Source: an uncultured Muribaculaceae bacterium
GTDB taxonomy: Bacteria > Bacteroidota > Bacteroidia > Bacteroidales > Muribaculaceae
DNA length: 16,270 nucleotides
NCBI GenBank assembly: GCA_910588245.1
Contig: CAJUQP010000058.1
Location: 1 to 16,270 of the forward strand
Direction of reading: 5' to 3'
Shown here: in pieces, positions 6,777 through 14,136 of the stretch
Layout: the number at the start of each line of letters is the position of its first letter
Numbering within the stretch: position 1 is the stretch's first letter
The notes under the pieces: model-generated
What the model was told of the DNA's origin: nothing
What the model saw: the letters and a program-made list of their open reading frames with translations, nothing else
Database searches by the model: none
Translations under genes and position numbers: made by a program

Positions 6777-8012
6777 TCAGTTCATCGGCACATCAGAAGA
6801 TGCATCAGTCCAAGCAGCGACATCGACTGTAAATGTGATCGGATTGTCAAGTACCGCATCACCATATTTCTTATCTTTGGGAACGTCACTCACTCCATCA
6901 GGGAATAATCCTTCGCCAACGACAGGCTTAGGAGGATAAACACCGGCACCACTGCTCTTACCACAGAACTCAAGCGTATAGATATATTTTTTACCAGGCT
7001 CCCAATTGATATCGATGGGGACGCAGGTATAGCCATATTGTTCAGGCTCAAAAGCATTCTCATTAAATGGGAAAAGCTGATGATAATGATATTTATCATC
7101 TGTAAATATCGGGCCACTTCCGGGATGATCCGTACCCTCATGTTTAGCTTCCACGCGACACAGCAAAAGGATATACGCACCCTGAGTATACGTCCCCTTT
7201 TCGCCGGAAGTCTTGTCAAAGGTAATCTTATCCGTAGTCTGTGGAACAAGCATAAGACTGGTCGTTCCATCAATCAAAGAGGCCGGCGTATTGTTAAGAG
7301 TAGCAACCTCACTCCGCACAACCCCATAGGAAGCTGTCTTTGCTCCGGTCAAATCCCAGTGCATATGATTCGGATATTTTTCTACATCTTCATTGAAAGA
7401 AAGAATGCCAGAATTCTTTGCATTGACAATCCATGCACCCTTAACCTTAACGATATGAGAATCTCCGCCAGCGCTCTTTGCCCTGACAATTATCTGCGAG
7501 AGGGTATGATGGAATGTCAACGGGATATTCATACCGGGCGCTTCAGAATGAGATTTTCGTGTATAGGCAGCAACAAAATCCTTATGATTTGTTCCTCCTA
7601 CAGTCTTATTATCCTCCGGCTCATATGCAGAAAAAGACTGGGAAACCCCAGAAAATTCAGCATTAATAGTTATTCCATTATCTCCTGTAGGTCCGTACGC
7701 CCAAAACGACATATACTCCACATCGCTGGGCCAGAAATAACTCTTGTCAAAACGATAATCGGTTCCCGATTGCTTTTTAGCCGTTTCTCCATTTATGAAA
7801 AGCGTGGGATAACCTTCAGCATCAGCATACACTTTGAATTCCTGAAGGTTGCCAAGAGTCGTCTCTGTAGCTCGGCTTACATTGGTGCTGAACGAGATTT
7901 CATTTCCGCGATTGATCTCTTCCGCCGTGTCCGCGGAACACGATGCCAGAATGACAGCCGATGCATACACGGCCAACCAAGGCTTCAATGTCAATTTTGC
8001 TTTTTTATCCAT
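6777..8012 (-). CDS. Fimbrillin family lipoprotein (Mfa1/FimA-like pilus subunit)
   Basis: The 411-residue protein carries a lipoprotein signal with lipobox LASC (Cys25), followed by the typical NEISFSTNVSRATETT segment. Further fimbrillin hallmarks are YFWPSDVEYMSFWAYGP, LTFHHTLSQIIVRAKS and LMLVPQTTDKI, and the C-terminal VDVAAWTDASSDVPMN strand. This matches Bacteroidota type V pilins, which are exported as lipoproteins, trimmed by an outer-membrane protease and assembled by donor-strand exchange. RATETT may contain the Arg cleavage site, by analogy with Porphyromonas FimA/Mfa1 (inference). It follows the DUF5119 gene by about 43 bases and precedes a strong terminator, so it is likely the last and most abundant product of the first transcript and the probable stalk or major subunit. 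Confidence 0.85.
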   Translation of the reverse strand: MDKKAKLTLKPWLAVYASAVILASCSADTAEEINRGNEISFSTNVSRATETTLGNLQEFKVYADAEGYPTLFINGETAKKQSGTDYRFDKSYFWPSDVEYMSFWAYGPTGDNGITINAEFSGVSQSFSAYEPEDNKTVGGTNHKDFVAAYTRKSHSEAPGMNIPLTFHHTLSQIIVRAKSAGGDSHIVKVKGAWIVNAKNSGILSFNEDVEKYPNHMHWDLTGAKTASYGVVRSEVATLNNTPASLIDGTTSLMLVPQTTDKITFDKTSGEKGTYTQGAYILLLCRVEAKHEGTDHPGSGPIFTDDKYHYHQLFPFNENAFEPEQYGYTCVPIDINWEPGKKYIYTLEFCGKSSGAGVYPPKPVVGEGLFPDGVSDVPKDKKYGDAVLDNPITFTVDVAAWTDASSDVPMN

Positions 8013-8055
8013 AATATTTGTTTATAATTGTTTCCTATATCTTTCTATGAATAAA

Positions 8056-8976
8056 TCAGTTCATTGGAATATCAATATCTTCGATATCGTCCCAACCTGA
8101 CACATCCGGGCTCATACCCGTACCGGTGCCAGGGAGCTTCAATCCGTCTAATCTTATAAAAATATGACTCGGATCAGAAGCTTCATGCATCTGTTGCGTC
8201 ACATCAAAATTGTGATATGTTTTTTCAGAAGTATATATCGTAAATATATGACGTCTATCCTCCTCCGGACAATGCCCGAAAGCCCGGAACCGTGCTATAA
8301 GCGTGTGATCGTCCACTCTTTCTATATCCAATGGAAGCGTGCTGTGAGGACCCACATGACATTGGCCGGAAAGGCTGAATTGCGACGACATGCCCGTCAG
8401 AGCCGCGCTTATATCCAATCCGTCACTCAGATTCTCAACATTGTCGATCTCTATCGTATATTCCTTGGTAGCAGTCATGGGGACGAGCCTGACCACCTGT
8501 CCCTCCTTTCCTCTTATCACATTCACTTTACCCCCAACTCCAGTCCAAATCTCCTCGGGGACACCTGCCACCGGTTCGTCGGCAGAATCCGATGGGCGGG
8601 GAGGAGAATCAGTGCGCCCCATTGGTGCAAGCAGTGAACTTGTCAGACTTCCGAGCATATAATCATAGTAATCAGTACCCTTTTCACGCACCACATCCGT
8701 CTCACCATTGTGAAACAAGACCATATATTCTCCTGCTTCGATACGCATCTTTCCACCCTCCCTGGAAACAAAATCCATACGTCGGAAATAAGATCCGTCA
8801 GGACGGAAAAAGTGTACAACCATCGTTCTCGGATCCGCATCCGGAATCTTGCTCCAGTCGAACACAACCTCAAGATCAGTCATATGGCTGTGGTCGTAGC
8901 AAAGCTCGCGGTGCTCGCAGCCCATCAACGGCAGCAGCAAGGCAATATACATGAAAAGTCGCAGGATGGTTTTCAT
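8056..8976 (-). CDS. DUF5119 lipoprotein (FimB/Mfa2-like anchor or assembly subunit)
   Basis: The 306-residue protein has a short signal peptide with lipobox LPLMGC (Cys20), followed directly by EHRELCYDHSH and DLEVVFDWSKIPDADPRTM. That pattern is characteristic of DUF5119 proteins and related to the FimB/Mfa2 anchors of type V pili. Further on it has beta-rich segments (VVHFFRPDGSYFRRMDF; AGEYMVLFHNGETD) and a Pro/Ser/Asp-rich insert around residues 115-140. Its C-terminus DIEDIDIPMN resembles the DVPMN end of the neighbouring fimbrillin. The ATG at 8974-8976 overlaps the TGA of the upstream DUF3575 gene (ATGA), implying translational coupling. The likely role is membrane anchor, length regulator or accessory pilin; the exact one cannot be set from sequence. 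Confidence 0.85.
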   Translation of the reverse strand: MKTILRLFMYIALLLPLMGCEHRELCYDHSHMTDLEVVFDWSKIPDADPRTMVVHFFRPDGSYFRRMDFVSREGGKMRIEAGEYMVLFHNGETDVVREKGTDYYDYMLGSLTSSLLAPMGRTDSPPRPSDSADEPVAGVPEEIWTGVGGKVNVIRGKEGQVVRLVPMTATKEYTIEIDNVENLSDGLDISAALTGMSSQFSLSGQCHVGPHSTLPLDIERVDDHTLIARFRAFGHCPEEDRRHIFTIYTSEKTYHNFDVTQQMHEASDPSHIFIRLDGLKLPGTGTGMSPDVSGWDDIEDIDIPMN

Positions 8977-10175
8977 CTTCCACCTCCTTCCTTCTTGCCG
9001 TTGATATTACCTGCTCCTATGAGCCAGCTCAGTCCGACCTCCGCGCGGGTAGGCCCGAACCAGCGCCGCGTATGGGTTGACTGCCACACATCGTGGTCAT
9101 CCTCAAGATGCTGCTTCTTATATCTTCCCCACATATAGCCTATGCCGATAGAGAAGTCAAGGCTAAACCTCCGGGCCAACGGTAAGCTGTAGCCATAGGA
9201 GACACCTGCTGCATAGTTGAATTTGTCGCCCATCACACCCGTGCGGCTCCGGCCGAACTGGAAATCATAAGTCAATATCGAGGCATAGACCCCCACCCTG
9301 TGGCCGGAGAACGGATTGCAGCTCCGTCCGCCTCCCAACTGATATCTGACCTCGACATCGCCGCCGTACAGTCGCCAGTAGCGGCGCCGGTCGCGATTGC
9401 TCCACCAGGCATGCATCCAGTCGGCGAAGAGCGTCACCCTCTTCCCCAAATATATGCCTATGCCGAGATTCGGAGTGAGGGCCGCGTCATAAAGAAGGTT
9501 TGTAGTGAGAAAAACCGGAGGAATTGAGCGGCCGTGCCCTTTCTCGGGATGCACAGCACCCTCGGCGTCCGTGACACTCCCCGCGCCGGCAACACCATCG
9601 GAGGGAGCCGCAGTCTGTTCATGAGAGACTACTTCCCGCTCCGGAGCGACAACCTCCCCGGCATTCTTCACCGGTGCGGGCACTGGCACGGAATCGACAT
9701 AATCCAACCGGGGAAGCCACGCAGCGGAAAATTCCGCATAACGCAGACTCCGGTAAGGGACTCCGGCGGAATATAGCAATGGGGCGACCTCCACACCGGC
9801 CTCGGCATCACAGCGCTCAACGTTTGGCGCGATGACCTTCCACAGAGCGTCCGCACGATGGCGCGACAGCCTGAGATTGAACGCCCGCCGTCCCTCCGGC
9901 GATGCAGAGCCTGTGATCGTGATCCGCTTCACTCCGAGAGAATCGGCCCGGCCCAGAAAATCGAATATGCGGAGAAGTCGCTCGGCATTGCCGCAGAACG
10001 CCGTGTCGAGCTTCGATGAAGATTTCCGGAAAAAGATCTTTTCGGCAAAACGGCATGAATCAACCGTCGCACCACGCCCGGCCGCAGTGCCCCCTGATGC
10101 CGGGAACTGCATCGACATGACCAAAACCGCCGCACAAAGCAGGCGTTTCAGGCATCGGGCCTTCTTCTCCGGCAT
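8973..10175 (-). CDS. OmpA-like plus DUF3575 outer-membrane protein of the fimbrial locus
   Basis: About 400 residues. An N-terminal signal peptide (MPEKKARCLKRLLCAAVLVM and onward) is followed by an OmpA-C-like segment: KLDTAFCGNAERLLRIFDFL, ITITGSASPEGRRAFNLRLS, HRADALW. Then comes a low-complexity Ala/Pro/Glu linker, and a C-terminal DUF3575 part (FLTTNLLYDAALTPNLGIGI, TLFADWMHAWWSN, YWRLYGGDVEVRYQLG, GVYASILTYDFQFG) that looks like a small outer-membrane beta-barrel. The ASPEG version of the peptidoglycan-binding motif is typical of this Bacteroidota group. Such genes recur at the head of Mfa-type fimbriae clusters and may anchor or assemble the pilus. I prefer the ATG at 10175 because it gives a normal n-region; the ATG at 10208 adds 11 residues. 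This is the first gene of the minus-strand operon and is translationally coupled to DUF5119. Confidence 0.8.
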   Translation of the reverse strand: MPEKKARCLKRLLCAAVLVMSMQFPASGGTAAGRGATVDSCRFAEKIFFRKSSSKLDTAFCGNAERLLRIFDFLGRADSLGVKRITITGSASPEGRRAFNLRLSRHRADALWKVIAPNVERCDAEAGVEVAPLLYSAGVPYRSLRYAEFSAAWLPRLDYVDSVPVPAPVKNAGEVVAPEREVVSHEQTAAPSDGVAGAGSVTDAEGAVHPEKGHGRSIPPVFLTTNLLYDAALTPNLGIGIYLGKRVTLFADWMHAWWSNRDRRRYWRLYGGDVEVRYQLGGGRSCNPFSGHRVGVYASILTYDFQFGRSRTGVMGDKFNYAAGVSYGYSLPLARRFSLDFSIGIGYMWGRYKKQHLEDDHDVWQSTHTRRWFGPTRAEVGLSWLIGAGNINGKKEGGGR

Positions 10176-10291
10176 ATTATCTTCTGACAATATTCTGAAG
10201 CAGCTCATGATATCTGACAGTATTTAAGTGATAAAAACCGTTTTAGGTTAATTTCCTATGAATTATAATTTGTTCCTTTTAAAAAGTGTTG

Positions 10292-10299
10292 CAAATTTA
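10292..10299 (-). promoter_or_regulatory. Predicted -7 box of the fimbrial operon
   Basis: On the minus strand TAAATTTG matches TAnnTTTG exactly, about 84-117 bases upstream of the candidate starts of the DUF3575 gene. No TTTG -33 lies at the usual distance; that position falls at the edge of the G10 run (10323-10332). Confidence 0.5.
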
Positions 10300-10322
10300 A
10301 TGCAAATTGCGCAACGCGCCTA

Positions 10323-10332
10323 CCCCCCCCCC
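10323..10332. repeat. C10/G10 homopolymer in the fimbrial promoter region
   Basis: Ten consecutive C on the plus strand (G10 in the direction of the fimbrial operon) lie 23 bases upstream of the -7 box, at or just above the -33 position. Runs of this length in this position are typical of slip-strand phase variation. Confidence 0.8.
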
Positions 10333-10515
10333 GTTAAAATATGTTAATAATAAGTTAAAATTTTACAATTTTACAATTTATGCCAAATAGTCGCCTTTCC
10401 GGACACCTTAATCAGACTAATGAAAAATTAGATTAATGAAACACGACATACGGATTTTCCCGCGCCTCAGGAGCCGTAACCGCGCTTTCAGGCACACCCT
10501 TTTCAGCCATGAATA

Positions 10516-10537
10516 AGAAGTTGTTCTAACAACTTCT
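10516..10537. promoter_or_regulatory. 22-base palindrome upstream of ispE
   Basis: AGAAGTTGTT-CT-AACAACTTCT is a perfect 10-bp inverted repeat with a 2-base centre, about 76 bases before the ispE ATG. The tight centre favours a dimeric protein site over a hairpin. It overlaps a six-codon frame (ATG at 10510) that stops inside it. Confidence 0.5.
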
Positions 10538-10613
10538 AAATAAATCATCCAGCGAAGCGTTTATATATCATGGAGCGGGAAAAGGATCCGGCTCTCCCCC
10601 ACACACTGATCTT

Positions 10614-11504
10614 ATGATTAAATTTGTAAACGCGAAAATAAATCTCGGGCTCAACATCACGGAGCGGCGCGACGACGGATACCACAATCTGGAGACTGTC
10701 TTCTTCCCCGTGGGCATAGAGAGCGGAATGCCTCAGCAGCCGGAACCTTTCGACGACATCCTGGAGACCACGCTCGACCTGTCGAAACCGGCAGGCTGCA
10801 AATTCCAGTTCATGGGGCGCAGGATAGACTGCCCTCCGGAGAAGAATCTCGTGGTTAAGGCCGCCACGCTCCTGCTGCGGGCTTATTTCGACAAGAACGG
10901 CCCTGAAAGCATAGCCGGACTTTTCACCATTTCGCTCGACAAGCACCTGCCCGACGGAGCCGGCCTCGGCGGAGGAAGCGCCGACGCGTCATTCACCCTC
11001 ACCTCGCTCAACGAGACTCTCGGCAATCCATTCAGCCGCGACGAACTCCTCGGCATGGCCGCGCGCCTCGGCGCCGACTGCCCCTTCTTCATCGTCAACA
11101 CCCCCTGCTTCGCCGAGGGGATCGGCGAGATACTCACCCCCGTGGAGATCGACCTGAAAGGGAACTGGCTCCTGCTTGTCAAGCCGCCGGTCTATGTCTC
11201 CACCCGCGAGGCATTCGCAGGCATAACTCCCCGGCGCCCCGACTTCGACCTGCGCTTCCTCCCCTATCTTCCCCTCGACCAATGGCGCGAAAGGGTGAGA
11301 AACGATTTCGAGGAGTCAATCTTCCCTATCCGCCCCGAGCTGCGTGAGCTAAAAGATGAATTCTACACCCGCGGCGCCGTCTACGCGTCGATGTCGGGGA
11401 GCGGATCATCGATCTATGGCATCTTCTCCTCGGAGGAGGCCGCCAGGGGAGCTTATGAGGCGATGGAGTCAACATATGACGGGGTCTGGTTGTTCAGACT
11501 ATAA
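10614..11504 (+). CDS. ispE: 4-diphosphocytidyl-2-C-methyl-D-erythritol kinase
   Basis: The 296-residue protein is a GHMP kinase of the non-mevalonate (MEP) isoprenoid pathway; it phosphorylates CDP-ME at the 2-hydroxyl in the cytosol. The N-terminal FVNAKINLGLNITERRDDGY includes the catalytic-type lysine (K8). The ATP-binding glycine-rich loop PDGAGLGGGSADAS is at residues 113-126, and GADCPFF holds the conserved Asp155. The third GHMP motif MSGSGSSIYGIF is near the C-terminus. Length and motifs are those of a complete IspE. The ATG at 10614 gives the standard N-terminus. It stands alone on this strand, with about 104 bases before grpE. Confidence 0.95.
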   Translation: MIKFVNAKINLGLNITERRDDGYHNLETVFFPVGIESGMPQQPEPFDDILETTLDLSKPAGCKFQFMGRRIDCPPEKNLVVKAATLLLRAYFDKNGPESIAGLFTISLDKHLPDGAGLGGGSADASFTLTSLNETLGNPFSRDELLGMAARLGADCPFFIVNTPCFAEGIGEILTPVEIDLKGNWLLLVKPPVYVSTREAFAGITPRRPDFDLRFLPYLPLDQWRERVRNDFEESIFPIRPELRELKDEFYTRGAVYASMSGSGSSIYGIFSSEEAARGAYEAMESTYDGVWLFRL

Positions 11505-11608
11505 GCCTGGAAGCCAAACGTCTCCCATATAAAATATATGCCTTACGGCCCGCTTAACACTTCTTGGCTTGATATTTGATAGGAAAACACACTAAAATAC
11601 TATCCATT

Positions 11609-12214
11609 ATGGAAAAGACCAATCACAGACAGAATCAAGATAACGCCAAAGCCCCTGAAGAGGAGATGAACGCGAAAGCCGCCGGCGCCGACATCGAAGA
11701 CGTGGCTCCCGAAGCCGAGACTGTAGAGGAGGCGGAAGCCGTGGAGGAGACCGACTCCCTCGAGAAGAAAGTGGAGGAGCTTGAAGACCAGCTCGCCAAA
11801 GAGAAGAAGGAATATCTCTTCCTGATGGCGGAGTTCGACAACTTCCGCAAGCGCACCCTCAAGGAGAAGAGCGAGATAATCCGCAATGCCGGAGAGAATG
11901 TGCTGAAAGGGCTGCTCCCTGTCATGGACGACTTCGAACGCGGCATCAAGGCTTCAGAGTCGACTGCCGACAGCGAGGCCGTGAAGGAGGGGATGGTGCT
12001 CATCTACAACAAACTTAAGAAATATCTCGCCCAGAACGGAGTCAAGGAGTTCGATCCCGCCGACGACACCTTCGACGCCGACCGCCACGAGGCAATATCC
12101 GTGGTGCCGGTGCCCGACGAGTCGAAAAAGGGGAAGATTCTCGACACCGTCGAGAAGGGCTACATGATCAACGACAAGGTGCTCCGCCACGCCAAGGTGG
12201 TAGTGGGCCAGTGA
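11609..12214 (+). CDS. grpE: Nucleotide exchange factor GrpE
   Basis: The 201-residue protein has an acidic, Ala/Glu-rich, disordered N-terminus (about residues 1-50), then a long coiled coil (SLEKKVEELEDQLAKEKKEY) leading into FLMAEFDNFRKRTLKEKSE, the GrpE dimer signature. The C-terminal beta domain contains GVKEFDP, FDADRHEAISVVP and KGYMINDKVLRHAKVVVG, the PROSITE-type GrpE pattern. GrpE drives ADP release from DnaK in the cytosol. I chose the ATG at 11609 rather than the in-frame ATG at 11576, which adds 11 residues atypical for the family. It lies 49 bases before dnaJ and is likely cotranscribed with it; dnaK is not in the window. Confidence 0.95.
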   Translation: MEKTNHRQNQDNAKAPEEEMNAKAAGADIEDVAPEAETVEEAEAVEETDSLEKKVEELEDQLAKEKKEYLFLMAEFDNFRKRTLKEKSEIIRNAGENVLKGLLPVMDDFERGIKASESTADSEAVKEGMVLIYNKLKKYLAQNGVKEFDPADDTFDADRHEAISVVPVPDESKKGKILDTVEKGYMINDKVLRHAKVVVGQ

Positions 12215-12263
12215 CCCTGTCATGAACCACAGGCCCTTTCCCTAACAACAAAAATTTCAAGCC

Positions 12264-13463
12264 ATGGCTGAGAAAAGAGACTACTACGAGGTGCTGGGCG
12301 TCGCCAAAAACGCCACCGCCGACGAAATAAAGAAGGCTTACCGCAAGATGGCCATAAAATATCACCCGGACAAGAATCCGGGCGACAAGGCCGCGGAAGA
12401 GAAATTCAAGGAGGCCGCCGAGGCATATGATGTGCTCAGCGATGCCGACAAACGCGCGAAATACGACCAGTTCGGCCACTCCATGGGCCCGCAGGGCTTC
12501 GGAGGGGGCGGCGCCGGAGGCTATTACAGCTCCGGAGGTATGTCGATGGAAGACATCTTCGCCCACTTCGGCGATATTTTCGGCGGAAGGATGGGCGGAT
12601 TCGGCGACGCTTTCGGCGGATTCGGCGGCGGAGGAGCGCAGCCGCGCCAGCACGTCAATAAAGGCACCGACCTGCGTATCACCGTCAAGGTCACACTCAA
12701 GGATATCATGAACGGTGTCGACAAGAAGCTCAAGATTCCGCGTCTCGTGGCATGCCCCCACTGCAAAGGCACCGGCGCGAAAGACGGCACGGCGTTCCAC
12801 ACATGCCAGCGCTGCCACGGCACCGGTTATATCTCACGCGTGCAGCAGACGATGTTCGGCCCCGCGCAGACTGAGTCGGTATGCCCCGAGTGCAACGGCG
12901 AGGGGAAGGTCATCTCCGAAGCCTGCTCCTATTGCAACGGCACAGGAGTGGAGAAGAAGGAGGAAATCGTGAGCTTCCATATCCCCGCCGGAGTGGAAGA
13001 CGGCATTACGCTCACCATGCGCGGCCAGGGCAACGCCCCGCGCCACGGAGGAGTGAACGGCGATCTACTTATCGTGATACAGGAGGAGAAGGACACCGAG
13101 CTCATCCGCGATGGCAACGACCTTATCTACAACCTCATGCTCGACTTCCCGACGGCCGCCCTCGGCGGCTCGGCCGAAGTGCCCACCGTGGAGGGACGCG
13201 CAAGGCTGAAGATCGCCCCCGGCACACAGCCCGGCAAGGTGCTCCGCCTGCGCGGCAAAGGTCTGCCGCAGATGAACAGCAGCGTGAAGGGCGACCTTCT
13301 GGTCAACGTCATGGTATATGTGCCCGAATCGCTCACCGACGCCGAGAAGGCCGCCATCGAGAGCCTCAAGGACACTCCCAACATCGTCCCCACGGAGTCG
13401 ACTTCCAAACGGATCTTCTCCCGCCTCCGCCACATCTTCAACAAAGAGAACCGGGGCGAATAA
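12264..13463 (+). CDS. dnaJ: Chaperone DnaJ (Hsp40)
   Basis: This is a full-length 399-residue type I DnaJ. It has a J domain at residues 4-70 with the HPD motif at 34-36 that stimulates the DnaK ATPase, and a Gly/Phe-rich linker at about 75-127. The zinc-binding domain has four CxxCxGxG repeats (C164/C167, C181/C184, C207/C210, C221/C224), followed by the substrate-binding C-terminal domains (FHIPAGVEDGITLTMRGQGN; GDLLVNVMVYVPESL). The gene is followed by a strong hairpin. The G/F linker is long and interrupted by YYSSGGMSMEDIFAHFGDIF, a DIF-containing segment common in DnaJ. Confidence 0.97.
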   Translation: MAEKRDYYEVLGVAKNATADEIKKAYRKMAIKYHPDKNPGDKAAEEKFKEAAEAYDVLSDADKRAKYDQFGHSMGPQGFGGGGAGGYYSSGGMSMEDIFAHFGDIFGGRMGGFGDAFGGFGGGGAQPRQHVNKGTDLRITVKVTLKDIMNGVDKKLKIPRLVACPHCKGTGAKDGTAFHTCQRCHGTGYISRVQQTMFGPAQTESVCPECNGEGKVISEACSYCNGTGVEKKEEIVSFHIPAGVEDGITLTMRGQGNAPRHGGVNGDLLIVIQEEKDTELIRDGNDLIYNLMLDFPTAALGGSAEVPTVEGRARLKIAPGTQPGKVLRLRGKGLPQMNSSVKGDLLVNVMVYVPESLTDAEKAAIESLKDTPNIVPTESTSKRIFSRLRHIFNKENRGE

Positions 13464-13504
13464 CATGAATTGAGTCGTATAAAATCCGAATCGTATAATA
13501 CAAA

Positions 13505-13541
13505 GAGGCCACGTCATAAATCTCATTTATGACGTGGCCTC
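13505..13541. terminator. 17-bp perfect hairpin, convergent terminator of dnaJ and the SPOR gene
   Basis: GAGGCCACGTCATAAAT (13505-13521) and ATTTATGACGTGGCCTC (13525-13541) pair perfectly around CTC. It lies between two convergent genes. T-rich but imperfect tails occur on both sides (ATCTTATCT on plus; TTTGTATTATA on minus), so bidirectional termination is likely. Confidence 0.8.
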
Positions 13542-13556
13542 ATCTTATCTAAACCA

Positions 13557-13591
13557 CTTAATACTTATTACTTATTACTTATTACTTATTT
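13557..13591. repeat. Heptamer tandem repeat CTTATTA x5
   Basis: Five units of period 7: CTTAATA, three perfect CTTATTA, and CTTATTT. The last unit contains the stop codon (complement of 13586-13588) of the minus-strand SPOR lipoprotein gene. Confidence 0.85.
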
Positions 13592-14092
13592 CTCAATCAC
13601 CACCGGCTCCCCGGGCAGCCCTATGAACGCCGAGGCATCCTTACCCTCCGCATACTTCCGGGCAAACCCCGCAGCCTCGTGAAGGGTCTCAAACGATCCG
13701 GCTATGACATAAAACCGGTCGCCTGTCGACTCCCCGGAGAAAGCCTTGTAGCCTTTAGTGAAGAGCTCGCTCACTTGCGCGGCGCAGTTGGTGGGCATCT
13801 TGTAGCACGCCACCGCCACATTCCAGCGATGCACGTCAACCTCCAGCCCACCCGTGAACTTGAGCGGCTGCTTCACGACATACACCGAATCTCCGTCGAC
13901 CACGCGCTTTCTCGGAGCGTCGACAGCCTGCAGCGCGCCCGCCGGGAGCGACATCTCCGCATCAACGGCCGCCGCTGCCTGACGTTTCTTCTGAGCCGCA
14001 TCGTAAGCCGCCTTATAATTGCTCTCCGTAGGCTTGCATCCCGCCGCCGCAAGCAGCGCCCCGACAGCCAGCCCCATGATAATCCTCTTCAT
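13586..14092 (-). CDS. SPOR-domain lipoprotein
   Basis: From the ATG at 14092 the product is 168 residues with a lipoprotein signal (MKRIIMGLAVGALLAAAGC, Cys19). A Lys/Ala-rich helical linker (AAYDAAQKKRQAAAAVDAEM) follows, then a basic PRKRVVDGDSVYVV segment. The C-terminal part (residues about 88-168) contains RWNVAVACYKMPTNCAAQVS and RFYVIAGSFETLHEAAGFAR, resembling the SPOR fold ('y.V..gSf....A...a..l...g'), which binds denuded peptidoglycan glycans at division sites. It probably sits in a cell-envelope membrane facing the periplasm. The in-frame ATG at 14113 begins inside a repeat and would break the signal peptide. It follows the amylase gene by 28 bases and is probably cotranscribed with it, without an obvious functional link. 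Confidence 0.8.
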   Translation of the reverse strand: MKRIIMGLAVGALLAAAGCKPTESNYKAAYDAAQKKRQAAAAVDAEMSLPAGALQAVDAPRKRVVDGDSVYVVKQPLKFTGGLEVDVHRWNVAVACYKMPTNCAAQVSELFTKGYKAFSGESTGDRFYVIAGSFETLHEAAGFARKYAEGKDASAFIGLPGEPVVIEK

Positions 14093-14104
14093 ATCATCAT
14101 CCCA

Positions 14105-14136
14105 ATTCAACATTCAAAATTCAAAATTCAACATTC
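14105..14136. repeat. Heptamer tandem repeat ATTCAAM x4.5
   Basis: Units ATTCAAC, ATTCAAA, ATTCAAA, ATTCAAC, ATTC (period 7) fill the short gap between the amylase and SPOR genes. The amylase stop codon (complement of 14121-14123) and its last codons, encoding NVEF, lie inside the array. Confidence 0.85.

Larger units (their letters stand above)
10209..10613. other. Divergent intergenic control region of the fimbrial operon and ispE
   Basis: These 405 bases without a gene hold the predicted fimbrial promoter (10292-10299), a C10/G10 run (10323-10332), an AT-rich stretch with the 8-base tandem ATTTTACA (about 10357-10380) and a 22-base palindrome (10516-10537). No credible small protein gene is visible; the only ATG by the palindrome opens MNKKLF. 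Two imperfect TTAATC/ATTAG motifs near 10409-10438 can pair weakly. Confidence 0.5.

Noticed and set aside
7038..8027. Open plus-strand frame of 329 codons opposite the fimbrillin gene
   Set aside because: It is antisense to a well-supported lipoprotein gene, has no recognisable domain, no promoter box, and a composition typical of a shadow frame.
10292..10317. Invertible promoter flanked by GTTGC/GCAAC
   Set aside because: Arms of 5 bases are too short for the site-specific inversion known in Bacteroides, and no recombinase gene is in the window.
10618..10625. TAAATTTG promoter-like box
   Set aside because: It lies within codons 2-5 of ispE, too far downstream to drive that gene, and no later start is plausible.
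11511..11571. AAGCCAA ... TTGGCTT inverted repeat before grpE
   Set aside because: Seven bases with a loop near 47 is expected by chance; no supporting context was seen.
12881..13468. Arg/Pro/His-rich frame of 195 codons overlapping dnaJ
   Set aside because: It is a same-strand out-of-frame shadow of dnaJ, with no family character.
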